64,000 bases of DNA, taken from NCBI RefSeq assembly GCF_010111755.1, contig NC_088962.1:1364001-1428000 (forward strand). Reading direction: 5' to 3'. Below are positions 1-10,715 of this stretch, one piece after another; position 1 is the stretch's first letter, and every line of letters begins with the position of its first letter. A model generated the notes under the pieces. It had not been told where the DNA came from. It did not search any database and worked only from the letters and a program-made list of their open reading frames with translations. The translations under genes and the position numbers were made by a program. Origin of the DNA: Nakaseomyces glabratus. Lineage: Eukaryota; Ascomycota; Saccharomycetes; Saccharomycetales; Saccharomycetaceae.

Positions 1-1011
1 TATAAAGTTTCTAACCAACGCTAGCTTGAGTATTGATTGAATAAGTAGTATAATTCATTGGTGTCATCTTGGTCCAGTGTTTCTGTATGGACTCTTACAT
101 ATGTAACGATTTGACTGAGAGAGTTTTAATATCAAGGCTCTTCAGTGTCTAGTGATAAATGACTGTGATATTTAAAGCACATTTCTTAAACCAAATTTTT
201 ACGACCTGCCAAAATGCTACCCGGTTACATATTTAACGATTCTTGGTAAGCGGTCTACTTGAATTTATTTTATTATTGGACCTTATTCAGTATAGTCAAG
301 TTACTAGATGTCAACGACCGCGTCTTGACTTTGACCGATATGAAAATTAGTTGAAATGATAATTGTAAATCAAGTACAGCAGGTTTCCAGTAACTTTCGG
401 GAAATTCCACCCACGTACATTACAGTTATGCTATTGTCTAAGTTCTAATAGTTGTATTGGTAGTAAGCTCGCTAGTAATCACATCAATAATAAGTGGTTT
501 ATGGAAAATTGCTTCCCATATAGATAAGTATGAACAAGAGTAAATATGCCATCCATACATTTGAATTCCAAATAACAACAACGGCATTCTAATAATTACC
601 AATTGACTTAGTACCAAGCCTAGTACTCTATTAGAACACAACTAGCAATGGATTGAACTATACATAGATACCAATATCAATAGCACAAGAACGCCAGGTC
701 TGCTTCTAATTTCGGGCACAATGTACCTGATATATACCGCATCCAAAGAGAGTACACGGTATCAAGTATGTATATATTCAGTTTTATCATTGGAAATGAG
801 TGTATATATCACGTGGATCGTAGCACTAACTACGTGAATGTGCGTTCTCCAGTTTTGAAAAAAAAATTGCGACGATGGCGATTCTGCGGTGTCGACGAAT
901 GCAGGTGGAAGGCACTTTCATACATAAGAGTTGGGTGAGTTGAAACGTCCTGGGAATCGGTTTGTGTTTCTTGTAGGACAGAACAGAGGATAAACGAGAC
1001 AGGAACACATA
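1..1011. other. Gene-free region upstream of EGD1
   Basis: AT-rich sequence with no reading frame I can tie to a known protein. The only frames longer than 60 codons lie on the minus strand and look like chance openings. A CACGTG E-box lies at 810-815, about 200 bases before the EGD1 ATG. The last 150 bases before the ATG probably hold the EGD1 leader. In S. cerevisiae the gene on this side is PMA2, and nothing of it is visible here. Confidence 0.6.
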
Positions 1012-1482
1012 ATGCCAATTGATCAAGAGAAACTAGCGAAGTTGCAGAAGATGTCTGCCGGCAACAAGGTCGGTGGTACCAGAAGAAAGCAAGCCAAGAA
1101 GACCGGTTCTGGTAGCGCTGGTAACAAGGACGACACCAAGTTGCACAACCAGTTGGCTAAGTTGCACGCTGTCACCATTGACAATGTTGCTGAGGCTAAC
1201 TTCTTCAAGGACGACGGTAAGGTCTTGCACTTCAACAAGGTCGGTGTCCAAGTTGCTCCACAACACAACACTTCCGTTTTCTACGGTATGGCCCAAGAGA
1301 AGAACTTGCAAGAATTGTTCCCAGGTATCATCTCCCAACTTGGTGGTGAGGCTATCCAAGCTTTGTCTCAACTAGCTGCCCAAATGGAGAAGGCCCAAGC
1401 TAACGAAAACGCTGGTGAAGCCAAGGACGAAGCCATCCCAGAATTGGTTGAAGGCCAAAGCTTTGATGCCGAAGTTGAGTAA
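1012..1482 (+). CDS. EGD1: Nascent polypeptide-associated complex beta subunit
   Basis: The 156-residue protein is the beta subunit of NAC, which binds ribosomes near the exit tunnel and shields emerging chains, acting as a dimer with the alpha subunit (EGD2). The N-terminus carries the ribosome-binding basic motif RRKQAKK (residues 24-30). It is followed by the NAC domain (about 36-105), with the hydrophobic stretch around [11 protein letters not shown], and an acidic tail ending in EVE. Length matches the family. Codon use is strongly biased (AAG, GGT, TTG), as expected for a very abundant protein. The first ATG is used. In S. cerevisiae EGD1 also lies beside MET31, as here. The WGD duplicate BTT1 would be the alternative name, but the neighbours support EGD1. 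Confidence 0.97.
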   Translation: MPIDQEKLAKLQKMSAGNKVGGTRRKQAKKTGSGSAGNKDDTKLHNQLAKLHAVTIDNVAEANFFKDDGKVLHFNKVGVQVAPQHNTSVFYGMAQEKNLQELFPGIISQLGGEAIQALSQLAAQMEKAQANENAGEAKDEAIPELVEGQSFDAEVE

Positions 1483-1956
1483 ATAACTTAATGACACTTA
1501 ATTTTTGCAAATACAATTAACATACACATCTAAACCCAATTTTTTTCCTTCTTCTAGTATTCGATATTTAATTAAGAGCACAAGAGAGATAGGAAAAAGC
1601 ACCTACATATTATAATGAAATAACATTTTTTTCGCACAATAAAATCTGGAATTTCTTTAGAATTTCTACCTGACTTTGTTCTTGTATAGAGACCCTTCAT
1701 CTGAGTAATAAGCCCGATGTTATTGCCTCTTCATAGCGTTTAGCATGTTACGTACGTCATAATAAGGACTATATTAGGGATATATGGCTCTGTCTATGCA
1801 AATAAGCTTGATATAGTACAAAAGAATTATTATATTTTGAACTTATTATGTAATTAATTGTTGTATTAGAAATGTCCAGTCTTCAAATAATCTTTAAGAT
1901 CCAAATAGTTGGTTTCTATTCTGGGGATTCTCGGTATCTTTACTCTTTTCCACTAA
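1483..1956. other. Convergent EGD1-MET31 intergenic region
   Basis: Both flanking genes end here. The sequence is AT-rich and should hold two sets of polyadenylation signals. I see no gene or clear structured RNA. Confidence 0.5.
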
Positions 1957-2628
1957 TCACAGACTTCTGCCCGTTTTTATGGCTTCATTTATGAGTTCGC
2001 TAACTTCCCGACCAGCAGCCTCCATTAGTTTTCTTCTGTTTCTCTTACAAGTCATAGTACCTGAGTGTCGCTTGAGAGCGTCTTTACGTGCAAAACCTTT
2101 ACCACATTGTGTGCATATATAAGGTAGCACCAGTAAATGTGCTCTCTCGTGTCTCCGCAGATCAGAAGATCTGTTGAATTTGAGCGAGCACTGTGAGCAG
2201 TAGTGGTACACAGTGTCTTCTTCGCTCTTGCTTTTATCTTTGGGCTTGGTGCTAGTTTTCTTCACGACTTTATGGCTTTTAGTGCTACTGCCCTCGCTCT
2301 TGACTCTCACAGAACGATCACTATCGCCGCTATTCACTGCATTCTTTTCGCTTATCACCGGTGACATGGTGGTTTCCTCTTGTTTTGCCTTGTAAACATC
2401 GCTTAGCATCGGCGTCACATGTAAGCTCGCTGTGCTGACCGTAGTCGGTACTGAGCGCTGTTCTACCTCTACTTCATTTGATCTCTGTACCGACCCCCAA
2501 GCTGGCTCCTGTTTGATACGCCTTAAAAGCTCTCTTATAGTGGGCTCCACACTCGTTATGCCTAGCGTCGTTGAAACTACGGCATCAGTGGCTCGCTTGT
2601 AAAAGAGCAGATCATCTCCCGTAGACAT
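1957..2628 (-). CDS. MET31: Sulfur-metabolism zinc-finger transcription factor Met31/Met32
   Basis: This 223-residue DNA-binding protein carries two C-terminal zinc fingers. Finger 1 is a classical C2H2 (C144, C147, H160, H164; core FNRSSDLRRHERAH). Finger 2 is the C2HC-like type seen in Met31/Met32 (from C172 to C194; core GKGFARKDALKRH). Met31 and Met32 bind CTGTGG-containing elements and recruit Met4 to activate methionine and sulfate-assimilation genes. Residues 1-140 are low-complexity and rich in Ser, Thr and charge, with no recognisable domain. Gene order (EGD1, this gene, a YPL039W-like gene, ISM1) and strands match the S. cerevisiae MET31 locus, so MET31 is preferred over MET32. The ATG at 2628 is the first in frame. 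Confidence 0.93.
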   Translation of the reverse strand: MSTGDDLLFYKRATDAVVSTTLGITSVEPTIRELLRRIKQEPAWGSVQRSNEVEVEQRSVPTTVSTASLHVTPMLSDVYKAKQEETTMSPVISEKNAVNSGDSDRSVRVKSEGSSTKSHKVVKKTSTKPKDKSKSEEDTVYHYCSQCSLKFNRSSDLRRHERAHLLVLPYICTQCGKGFARKDALKRHSGTMTCKRNRRKLMEAAGREVSELINEAIKTGRSL

Positions 2629-2945
2629 TATTTACCTAAATTTTCTGCACTGCTGATGTTGTAGCCTATATTCAGCGGTTGGAGAGGACTACAAATGCCA
2701 ATCCAAATATACACTTCTTGACTTGAATCATCGCTTGCAGCTCGTTACACACTTTGAAAGTTTTGTTGCCAAAATTCGATTGGGACTGTGGGCGATGCTT
2801 AAGTATGTCGTTTTAAGTGATATGTATAGTCATCGCATAGAGGTCAATATATATTTGGATGTGTAGTGTGTTTAGTGTGTAAGTTTATGGGAGAAAAGGG
2901 GGGGCATCATGTTATTTATGGTTATAATTTATATATGGATATATG
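2629..2945. other. MET31 upstream region
   Basis: This lies between the MET31 start and the 3-prime end of the YPL039W-like gene, so it is the MET31 promoter. A core ACTGTGG at 2785-2791, about 157 bases before the ATG, resembles the half-site that Met31/Met32 themselves bind, so autoregulation is possible but unproven. No gene is seen. Confidence 0.4.
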
Positions 2946-3830
2946 TCATTGAACGTTGAAGTTGCTCTGGATCAATTTCTTTGTGATCTCGTTGAACCGT
3001 TGGATTTCTGTTCCGAGGACGTACTCATTCGATACACTTCCGTCTGTGTTATTGTAGTACTCTGAAGATGGTGGAGCTCCGGTGCTGCCGTTCCAAGGGT
3101 CTGTGGGATCGGTGCGGGACATGTTCAGCATCATGCTGGCGCCGAGCGAGGCGGGGGCTGATGTTCCGATGTTGTTCCTCTTGGTGAATGTGAAGGTGGA
3201 CGTGATGTCGAAAGGCTCTAGGAAGTTATGGAGTGCCAGATCGGACATTGTGGCGGTGTCCTCGTTCATATCATTAGTGAGTTGTATAATTCGTGGGTCT
3301 CTTTCGCGCCGAGCGTCTTTCATCTGCTTATACCTGATAGCTTTGTACTGCTCACGGCTGCGACGTATAAGAATTGGTCTTGTGATCGAACAACAGTTTA
3401 TGATCTCTTCCTCTTTCAAACCAGTGACGTTGGAATAGCAAGTGTATATCTTGTCTCGTATTATAGACCTCTCCGCCTCATCTGTGCCATTATTTGGTAC
3501 ACTCAGCACGAAAGCTGTCACCAGCAACCTCTTCAAGTCGTGCTTCAAAAACTGCATGTAGTTGTACTCGTTGTGACAGCACTCTAAAAACTTGATAATG
3601 ATGCAGCAAACTTTCTTGAACTGGGCCCTGTTGCCACGTACTCTGATCAAAATCCCTTCAAATATCCTACATAGAGAGGCTAAGTCGTTGCCTGGCGGTG
3701 AAGGTTGTAGTAACAAGGAGTATTTCGCAAGCACACTTTTCAAAAACTTGTGGATTAAAAACTTGTTCAACTCCAACTGGGATCGCGCTCCATTTCTCAA
3801 CGATTTCTCGCCAAACAGACTCTTCACCAT
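2946..3830 (-). CDS. Uncharacterised protein, YPL039W-like by position
   Basis: A 294-residue protein I do not recognise by motif. Its position between MET31 and ISM1, on the same strand as MET31, matches S. cerevisiae YPL039W, which has no assigned function. The N-terminal two thirds are basic and predicted helical. They include a Cys-rich patch (around CCIIIKFLECCHNEYNY) and a region ending in ITRPILIRRSREQYKAIRYKQ. The C-terminal third is Ser/Thr/Asn-rich and likely disordered. There is no signal peptide and no convincing transmembrane segment. Codon use looks ordinary and the frame is intact over nearly 900 bases, which argues for a real gene. Assignment rests on synteny, not on a domain. 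Confidence 0.8.
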   Translation of the reverse strand: MVKSLFGEKSLRNGARSQLELNKFLIHKFLKSVLAKYSLLLQPSPPGNDLASLCRIFEGILIRVRGNRAQFKKVCCIIIKFLECCHNEYNYMQFLKHDLKRLLVTAFVLSVPNNGTDEAERSIIRDKIYTCYSNVTGLKEEEIINCCSITRPILIRRSREQYKAIRYKQMKDARRERDPRIIQLTNDMNEDTATMSDLALHNFLEPFDITSTFTFTKRNNIGTSAPASLGASMMLNMSRTDPTDPWNGSTGAPPSSEYYNNTDGSVSNEYVLGTEIQRFNEITKKLIQSNFNVQ

Positions 3831-4286
3831 CTATTTTTTTGCGGCTATCCTTGTATTTCGTATACTGTTGAAATTATTACTCCTTAGCAGCTTATATGCC
3901 TTCAAGTTGCACTTTTGCCACTAAATAACTGTTTATTATAGAAGGGTTGAACCTATAGCCAATTTCTAATTCAACTTATCGAACCCTAGCACATTTAATA
4001 GTGTCCCGTTCGCAAGCCGCGCAGAATATATGAAAACTCCACGGTCCAGTCCTCACACGGATCAAGAAACGACTCAGAAAGATCCTCTGAGTTCATGGAC
4101 TTATAGTCTTCTTATTGCAACTGTCAGCTAGAAGCTCATCGCCTTCGCCATCAAATTTTGAAATTCGAAGATTACTCATTTGACGTTCTCAGTGACTTTA
4201 CTTCTCGAGGAGAATAAGCTAAAAGTCATCTATATCAAATTCAAGTTGGGTTCACTCATAGCTTGCAAAGGCACAGACACAGGTCA
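3831..4286. other. Divergent promoter region, YPL039W-like gene and ISM1
   Basis: Both flanking genes start from here, so it must hold two promoters. It is AT-rich with mixed poly(T) tracts. I cannot name a specific factor site with confidence. The open frame runs upstream of the ISM1 ATG through a TTG codon, which is not used as a start in this annotation. Confidence 0.4.
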
Positions 4287-7238
4287 ATGATGAGCTTGGC
4301 GCTGAGGAGGTCATATGCGCAGCATGCATATCAGAAGACGCTGCATTTGAGCAAGACAAAGTTTCCCAACAGGTCGGTGCTGGCGAACAGTTTGGAGTTG
4401 TTGCCCTTGTGTTCTGATCGGGTGTACACTGAACAGCTGGAGCGGTTTAAGAGGGAATTGGGCGCGGTAGAAGGTGAGGATGAGAAGCTGGCTGCTGTGC
4501 GAGAGAGGCTTTTTGTGCTGCACGATGGCCCGCCGTATGCGAACGGTGATTTGCACCTAGGCCACGCGCTGAACAAGATATTGAAAGACTTCGTCAACCG
4601 GTTTCAATTGAGTCAGGGGAAAACCGTTTACTATCGTCCTGGATGGGATTGCCATGGTTTACCTATTGAGATGAAGGCTTTAAAGGACCTTAGGGATGCA
4701 GACAAGATGGACTCCGTCAAGGTTAGGGAGCTGGCCAGGCAACATGCGCTCCGATCGCTGGATAAGCAAAGGGATCAGTTCAAGAAATATGGTATATTGA
4801 CCGACTGGAGTGATCCATATGTGACCATGGATAAAAGCTTTGAAGTGAATCAGCTCAAGGTCTTCCAAAAGATGTTTAACATGGGTCTGATAAAGAGACA
4901 GAACAAACCAGTTTACTGGGGGACAGTGACGAAGACTGCACTTGCTGAAAGTGAACTAGAATACAATGAAAAGCATGTGTCTACAGCAGCTTATGTAAAG
5001 TTTCCGTTAACCGCAGATTCCCGTGCGCACCTGCAAGATAAGTTGAAGCTAGAAAATGAACTTCAAAATGATCAGATCTCATGTTTAATATGGACAAGTA
5101 CACCATGGACATTGTTTTCAAATAGAGCTATTTGCTTCAATGAGAATTTTTCATATTCGTTACTACAACTCGATGGTTCATATGTCATAGTGGAAAATAA
5201 TCTGATAAATCAATTGGGTTCAGATCACAAAGGTGAGATTTTGAAGACATTTGAGGGAAAGTTACTAAAGGGCCTGTTTTATTACAATCCATTGGTGTCT
5301 GATATAGTCGCCAGACCTCTTATTCATGGTGACCATGTCACGGATAATGCTGGTACCGGGTTAGTGCATACAGCCCCAGGTCATGGTCATGACGACTATT
5401 TTCTGGGCATTGAAAATGATCTCGAAATTTATTCCCCTGTCGATCATGAAGGTAGATATATTTTAAATGAACTTCCGGATAATTGTAAGGAATTACTTAT
5501 GGAAGGTGGAACTGGCTTAGGTAGAAAGGTTTTAGATTCTGAAACAACGACTGTAATCTTAGATCTGTTATCTAAAAAGCAAGCTTTGTTAAAGGCACAC
5601 AAATACACTCATTCGTATCCATATGACTGGAGAGCGAAAACACCTGTAATAATTAGAGCGACGCCTCAGTGGTTCGCTGATCTACACGATGTCAAGGACT
5701 TGGCTATAAAAAGTTTAGAGAAAGTCGAATTCTATCCAAAGCGTGGCGAGAATAGATTATCAAGTTTTATCAAGAGTAGGAATGAATGGTGTATTTCGAG
5801 ACAGAGATCCTGGGGTGTTCCAATACCAGTATTTCACAATAAATCTAATCCAGATAAGGTATTAATTAATGATGAACTCCTAGAATACATCATCACTCGT
5901 ATATCCAAACATGGAAGTGACTTATGGTTTTCTCCTGAAGATGATATTAGTGACTGGTTTCCAGAGAATTATAGAACTATGGCTAAAGACTTTATTAAAG
6001 GTACCGATACTATGGATGTGTGGTTTGACAGTGGTTCAACCTGGAATATAATAAGGGAATTTTACCAAAAGGAACTAGGTCTTTCAACAGTTCCTCAGCC
6101 ACTAGCTAATGTATATCTGGAAGGGTCAGACCAACATCGTGGTTGGTTTCAGAGTTCCTTATTAACGAAAGTCGCCTGCTCAATGAGTGAAATTGCACCT
6201 TACAATGAGGTGATCACTCACGGCTTTACTTTGGATGAAAAGGGTATCAAGATGTCCAAATCAATAGGTAATACCATTTCACCTGAATCCATCATTGAGG
6301 GAGATAAGAAGAGGAACCTGCCTGCATTAGGTATTGATGGTTTAAGGTATTTCGTTGCTCAGGCAGATTTTACCACTGATGTAACTGTAGGACCTACAGT
6401 TCTGAAACATGTAGCCGAAGCATTGAAGAAATGTAGGTTAACGATGAGGTTTTTGATCAGCAACTTAGAAATATCGAAAAGGTATTCTTTGTTGAATACT
6501 TCTGAACTTCGACCAGTAGATAAGTATGTCTTGGCATCGGTTAACAAGCTTCTTGAAGAAACTAAAGAATTATACAAGGTGCATAATTTCTCGAAGGCGC
6601 TGGTGGCGTTACAATTCCATATGAACAATGAACTATCCTCCTTTTATTTTGACATCTCCAAGGATTCATTGTACTCTGATTCCATAGAAAGTTTAAAAAG
6701 AAGACAAATCCAAACTACGTTGTTTCATATTTACGATGCTTATAGAGCAATGCTGGCACCCATTCTTCCAATTCTTGTTCAGGAATCTTGGAACTTCTTA
6801 CCCAAACAGTGGCTAAATGGTGATAATGAAGCTGAAGCAGTCACTAGAAAGTGGCCATCTCTAACTGAAATTAATCCAGAGGTTGTAAACGAATTCAAGC
6901 AAGTGATACTTCCACTTGTCAAGGAGTACAAATCTAAATTTGCTACGTTGGGTAATCCTTCTATAACAAAACCCTCACAAACTAAAGCTATAATCAATTG
7001 TAGCAAATCGACTGGCTACAGTAATGAAGAATTATGTGATGTCTTGCAAACCGCTGAGGTGGACGTTAACATTGGTGATATGCCATCGTCCAACTCAATT
7101 ACTTTAGATAACGGTACAAGCATATCTATAGAAGTTACGAAAAGTGAAATGCATAAATGTCCTAGATGCTGGAAGCACAATTCCCCAGAAGTTGATAGTT
7201 TATGTCACAGGTGTGCTGATTCCATTGCATCTGAATAA
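4287..7238 (+). CDS. ISM1: Mitochondrial isoleucyl-tRNA synthetase
   Basis: The class I synthetase that charges mitochondrial tRNA-Ile. The two signature motifs are present: HLGH (about residues 90-93, within GDLHLGHALNK) and KMSKS (about 655-659). The editing (CP1) domain lies between them, with the TSTPWT-type motif visible as WTSTPWTL. The C-terminus carries the zinc-binding ending of bacterial-type IleRS, CPRCWKH followed by CHRC. The first 40 residues are basic and Ser-rich without acidic residues, typical of a mitochondrial presequence. The start is the first in-frame ATG (4287; another ATG follows at once), giving 983 residues against about 1000 in S. cerevisiae. The 5-prime 300 bases are clearly more GC-rich than the rest of the gene. 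Confidence 0.96.
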   Translation: MMSLALRRSYAQHAYQKTLHLSKTKFPNRSVLANSLELLPLCSDRVYTEQLERFKRELGAVEGEDEKLAAVRERLFVLHDGPPYANGDLHLGHALNKILKDFVNRFQLSQGKTVYYRPGWDCHGLPIEMKALKDLRDADKMDSVKVRELARQHALRSLDKQRDQFKKYGILTDWSDPYVTMDKSFEVNQLKVFQKMFNMGLIKRQNKPVYWGTVTKTALAESELEYNEKHVSTAAYVKFPLTADSRAHLQDKLKLENELQNDQISCLIWTSTPWTLFSNRAICFNENFSYSLLQLDGSYVIVENNLINQLGSDHKGEILKTFEGKLLKGLFYYNPLVSDIVARPLIHGDHVTDNAGTGLVHTAPGHGHDDYFLGIENDLEIYSPVDHEGRYILNELPDNCKELLMEGGTGLGRKVLDSETTTVILDLLSKKQALLKAHKYTHSYPYDWRAKTPVIIRATPQWFADLHDVKDLAIKSLEKVEFYPKRGENRLSSFIKSRNEWCISRQRSWGVPIPVFHNKSNPDKVLINDELLEYIITRISKHGSDLWFSPEDDISDWFPENYRTMAKDFIKGTDTMDVWFDSGSTWNIIREFYQKELGLSTVPQPLANVYLEGSDQHRGWFQSSLLTKVACSMSEIAPYNEVITHGFTLDEKGIKMSKSIGNTISPESIIEGDKKRNLPALGIDGLRYFVAQADFTTDVTVGPTVLKHVAEALKKCRLTMRFLISNLEISKRYSLLNTSELRPVDKYVLASVNKLLEETKELYKVHNFSKALVALQFHMNNELSSFYFDISKDSLYSDSIESLKRRQIQTTLFHIYDAYRAMLAPILPILVQESWNFLPKQWLNGDNEAEAVTRKWPSLTEINPEVVNEFKQVILPLVKEYKSKFATLGNPSITKPSQTKAIINCSKSTGYSNEELCDVLQTAEVDVNIGDMPSSNSITLDNGTSISIEVTKSEMHKCPRCWKHNSPEVDSLCHRCADSIASE

Positions 7239-7557
7239 AATCACTGTACATAGAAACGAACAATATTCCATAGCTGCTATTAAGAATTATAATGTAAATA
7301 CTGTAAATATGTATGAATTCATGACTGTATGAAAGCATTCTAACCAACCAATCAGTCTCTTGGCTATCATTAGTTCATAATTATTGACTGGATTATAGTT
7401 TTTCCTGGACTTTGGGATGTCTTCTATCCGCAACAAAAACATAAAATCGAGACGAACGTCATGTATAAATGTAATTGTAGTATTAGCATAGGGTTACTAC
7501 TATCCCAATTCAATATTATACTCCAAACTTTGTAAGTAATAAGATTTGGACCACGCA
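7239..7557. other. ISM1-MRX11 intergenic region
   Basis: This contains the ISM1 3-prime end and the MRX11 promoter. It is AT-rich and I see no gene. The open frame upstream of the MRX11 ATG begins only at a TTG. Confidence 0.4.
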
Positions 7558-8169
7558 ATGTTTTGGATTAAAACGTCCACTCCATTGAGTAAGGCCACCG
7601 ATAACATTCTACCTCGGTTTACATATGTTCAGAGAAGTTTGGTCAGGAACAGTATAGTCAAGAGGCCTTTCAGTAAGAATAACCCTGTGTTCAGTGCCGA
7701 GACTGACAAGTACAAGGATAAGCTACACAAGATAATCAATAATTCAAGGTTGCTGAGTAGACTGAACAAGAACCCGAGGTTTCATCAATATTTCAATACT
7801 GTCTCTGAGACAGGTACGATCACGACACTAACCTCCTTTCTAGTACTACATGAACTTACCGCAATAGTACCGCTGTTCGGGATGTGGTGGGTTATCTACA
7901 ATCTCGATATACACAACGACCTAGAGCTCCCAGGTTATCTATCTGACCTCCTTGAGCGATGTTCTAAAGCAATTGACAAAATAGTGGGTGACAAGTACGG
8001 ACAGGACCTCGATAGGCACCGGTTAATCTTGTCTGGAGCAATATCATACACCATTGTCAAGCTACTGTATCCATTGAGGATCATATTGAGCATATGGTGG
8101 GCTCCACATTGCGGCCGTTTTATAGTCACGCCCATCAGAAAACTACTGAAATACTTGAAGCCCAAATGA
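7558..8169 (+). CDS. MRX11: Mitochondrial membrane protein, YPL041C-like
   Basis: A 203-residue protein whose position between ISM1 and SSN3 on the same strand matches S. cerevisiae YPL041C (MRX11), reported as associated with the mitochondrial organisation of gene expression (MIOREX) complexes. The N-terminal 45 residues are basic and rich in Ser, Thr and Arg with no acidic stretch, consistent with import into mitochondria. A hydrophobic segment around residues 93-115 (VLHELTAIVPLFGMWWVIYNL) and a second around 165-185 look like membrane spans. This pattern also fits the DUF1279-type mitochondrial inner-membrane family. The ATG at 7558 is chosen because the frame upstream begins only with a TTG. 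Biochemical function is unknown. Confidence 0.85.
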   Translation: MFWIKTSTPLSKATDNILPRFTYVQRSLVRNSIVKRPFSKNNPVFSAETDKYKDKLHKIINNSRLLSRLNKNPRFHQYFNTVSETGTITTLTSFLVLHELTAIVPLFGMWWVIYNLDIHNDLELPGYLSDLLERCSKAIDKIVGDKYGQDLDRHRLILSGAISYTIVKLLYPLRIILSIWWAPHCGRFIVTPIRKLLKYLKPK

Positions 8170-8867
8170 AGGCACAAAAACACCCTTAACGACTTACTCA
8201 AATTTATAGACTAATGATAGCCGACCATTCAGAGTGTAACCAGGTCAATTATTACTTTATAACATATCTCAACAGAATGAATATCAAACAAAAACGCTGA
8301 TTCTGTCGATATTGCGCACCACCACAAACTGATCCACATAACATAGAATATATACCAGGACAATACAACACATTGCACAATATATATAGTTCAGCTTCAA
8401 TGAGCAACGTGTTCAATATGATGATATTTGTAATATTGTATAGTAATTATTTATCACGTGACCTATCTCTTACAGTCCCCAACTCGCTTCGACCTTCCCG
8501 CATGCAGCGAATCAGCAAGTTGGGCATCACTTAAAGTCATAAAGCATAGTTGGGATGAACGACTTTAACATCTTTTATGAGCCGTTACTGGACTACAAGC
8601 TAGCAACAACCAGTTGAGCAACATTGGAGTGCGACTACTACTGATATTTTATTTGTTTTCAGGACTTCTAAAACAGAGAACCTCTGCGTGCAAGTCTATC
8701 TGTTCTAATAATAACTGGTTAATTTGGGAAGATAATACAACAGCGCTGTACCCAGCATTAAATGGTAATTATACTATAACATTTGGAAAACGGTAATATC
8801 ATACTTTGAGAGAGAGAGAGACAAAAAATCTTAGTGCTGAGATTATTAGGTTGAGAGTCCTAGGAAT
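8170..8867. other. Upstream region of SSN3
   Basis: About 700 bases without a supported gene, spanning the MRX11 3-prime end and the SSN3 promoter. A CACGTG E-box (Cbf1-type) is at 8455-8460. A short (AG)n tract occupies 8808-8820, just before the SSN3 leader. A 60-codon frame near 8614 has no ATG and is not called. Confidence 0.5.
8455..8460. promoter_or_regulatory. CACGTG E-box upstream of SSN3
   Basis: A perfect CACGTG within ATCACGTGA, the form bound by Cbf1 (or Pho4) in yeasts, about 410 bases before the SSN3 ATG. The match is visible; binding is inferred. Confidence 0.4.
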
Positions 8868-10571
8868 ATGCAGAACTCCGGAAGGGACCTGTGGCAGAAT
8901 CAAAGTGGTTACATGTCTTCTTTGCAACAGGGTCTCAATAAGAGCAACATGGTTGGGGCAAGCACTAGCCATGGAAAAACTCCCATGCTCATGGCAAACA
9001 ATGATGTCTTTACAATAGCGCCTTACAGAACCAGAAAGGACAATGCGCGGGTGTCAGTGTTGGACAAATATGAAATCATCGGATATATAGCAGCAGGTAC
9101 ATATGGTAAAGTCTACAAGGCTAAGAGCAGGCAATCATCTAAGAGCAGTTCTAGTACGGGGTCTGATTCTTTAGCTCAGGATACCAAACCAACCACTGAA
9201 TTCTCGAATACTAGTAGTCTTCAAAATGCTGGCACATATGGAGATATGATGGGCGCACACGGTCCAAATAGTAATAATATCAGTGCTGGAGGTAACACAA
9301 ATCCAGAATTATCTACACGCAATAACCCTAATAACCCCAGAGTACCAACTAGCACTATAATATCAGGAGACAAACGAAATAGTGAAAATACAGATAATAG
9401 AAGGAAAGCTGAAACTACAATGTATTATGCTATTAAGAAGTTTAAGACAGAAAAGGATGGTATAGAGCAATTACATTACACAGGTATCTCTCAAAGTGCT
9501 TGTAGAGAAATGGCATTGTGTCGAGAACTAGACAATAACCACTTAACAAAATTAGTTGAGATTTTTTTACAAAAGAAAAGCATCTATATGGTATATGAAT
9601 TTGCGGAACATGACCTGTTACAAATCATTCACTTTCACTCACATCCAGAAAAAAGAATGATCCCTCCTAGAATGATACGATCAATTATGTGGCAGATCCT
9701 TGATGGAGTATCATATTTACATCAAAACTGGGTACTTCATAGAGACTTGAAACCCGCAAACATTATGGTTACTATGGATGGTGTTGTCAAAATTGGTGAT
9801 TTAGGTCTAGCGAGAAAATTCTCCAATATGTTACAAACAATGTATACTGGTGATAAGGTGGTCGTTACAATTTGGTATAGAGCCCCAGAACTTTTATTAG
9901 GAGCAAGACATTACACCCCTGCTATAGATCTGTGGGCTGTTGGTTGTATATTTGCAGAATTAATAGGTTTACAACCGATATTCAAGGGTGAGGAAGCCAA
10001 GATGGATTCTAAAAAGACCGTTCCATTCCAAGCCAACCAACTACAGCGTATTTTAAAAATTCTTGGAACCCCAACCCCAAAATCATGGCCTCATTTACAA
10101 AAGTACCCTGAATACGAGCAACTTTCCAAGTTTCCTAAGTATAGAGACAATTTACCAGGCTGGTTCCACTCTGCTGGCGGTCGGGATAAACACGCTCTGA
10201 GTTTGTTATATCACCTACTGAACTATAACCCTATTGAAAGAATAGATGCCATAAACGCTCTTGACCATAGCTATTTTACTCATGGTGACATGCCAGTTTG
10301 TGAAAATGTCTTTGAAGGTCTGAACTACAAATACCCAGCCAGAAGGATTCACACTAATGATAATGATATTTTGAACTTAGGTTTACATAAACCGAAGGTT
10401 CCAGCAAAGGTTGTACAACCGACAATGAATAATAGTACTGCCACTCTTGGTGGTTTAGGTGTAAATAAAAGAATACTTGCAGCAGCAGCTGCAGCAGCTG
10501 CAGCTGTTTCTGGTAATTCCTCCTCTCAATCATCAAGAAACATGGAACCAATGAAGAAAAAGAGGAAATGA
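8868..10571 (+). CDS. SSN3: Mediator cyclin-dependent kinase Cdk8 (Ssn3/Srb10)
   Basis: The kinase of the Mediator CDK module, partner of cyclin C (SSN8). It phosphorylates RNA polymerase II tail and transcription factors, mostly to repress. Of 567 residues, the kinase domain begins near residue 68 with the glycine loop [10 protein letters not shown] roughly 100-residue Ser/Asn/Thr-rich insert then separates it from the catalytic lysine (YAIKKFK, about 188). The helix motif SQSACRE, catalytic HRDLKPAN (about 290) and DLGLAR are intact. The C-terminus has a poly-alanine tract (within 10480-10510) and ends in a basic KKKRK, a likely nuclear localisation signal. Family members share the insert and the alanine tract. 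The ATG at 8868 gives the usual N-terminus. Confidence 0.97.
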   Translation: MQNSGRDLWQNQSGYMSSLQQGLNKSNMVGASTSHGKTPMLMANNDVFTIAPYRTRKDNARVSVLDKYEIIGYIAAGTYGKVYKAKSRQSSKSSSSTGSDSLAQDTKPTTEFSNTSSLQNAGTYGDMMGAHGPNSNNISAGGNTNPELSTRNNPNNPRVPTSTIISGDKRNSENTDNRRKAETTMYYAIKKFKTEKDGIEQLHYTGISQSACREMALCRELDNNHLTKLVEIFLQKKSIYMVYEFAEHDLLQIIHFHSHPEKRMIPPRMIRSIMWQILDGVSYLHQNWVLHRDLKPANIMVTMDGVVKIGDLGLARKFSNMLQTMYTGDKVVVTIWYRAPELLLGARHYTPAIDLWAVGCIFAELIGLQPIFKGEEAKMDSKKTVPFQANQLQRILKILGTPTPKSWPHLQKYPEYEQLSKFPKYRDNLPGWFHSAGGRDKHALSLLYHLLNYNPIERIDAINALDHSYFTHGDMPVCENVFEGLNYKYPARRIHTNDNDILNLGLHKPKVPAKVVQPTMNNSTATLGGLGVNKRILAAAAAAAAAVSGNSSSQSSRNMEPMKKKRK

Positions 10572-10715
10572 TAGAGCGGCGCGTTTTCATCAATTGCCAG
10601 AATCGAGTAAAGGTATAATGGTACTAAATGCGCAGAGAATGCTCAATTGCATTGTAACGACTAGTCATTAATTATATATATTATACATGCATAGATTAAT
10701 CTATTATGAATGAAT

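Noticed and set aside
3970..3995. TCGAACC as a tRNA B box
   Set aside because: The extended B-box consensus does not match, there is no A box at the right distance and no cloverleaf forms.
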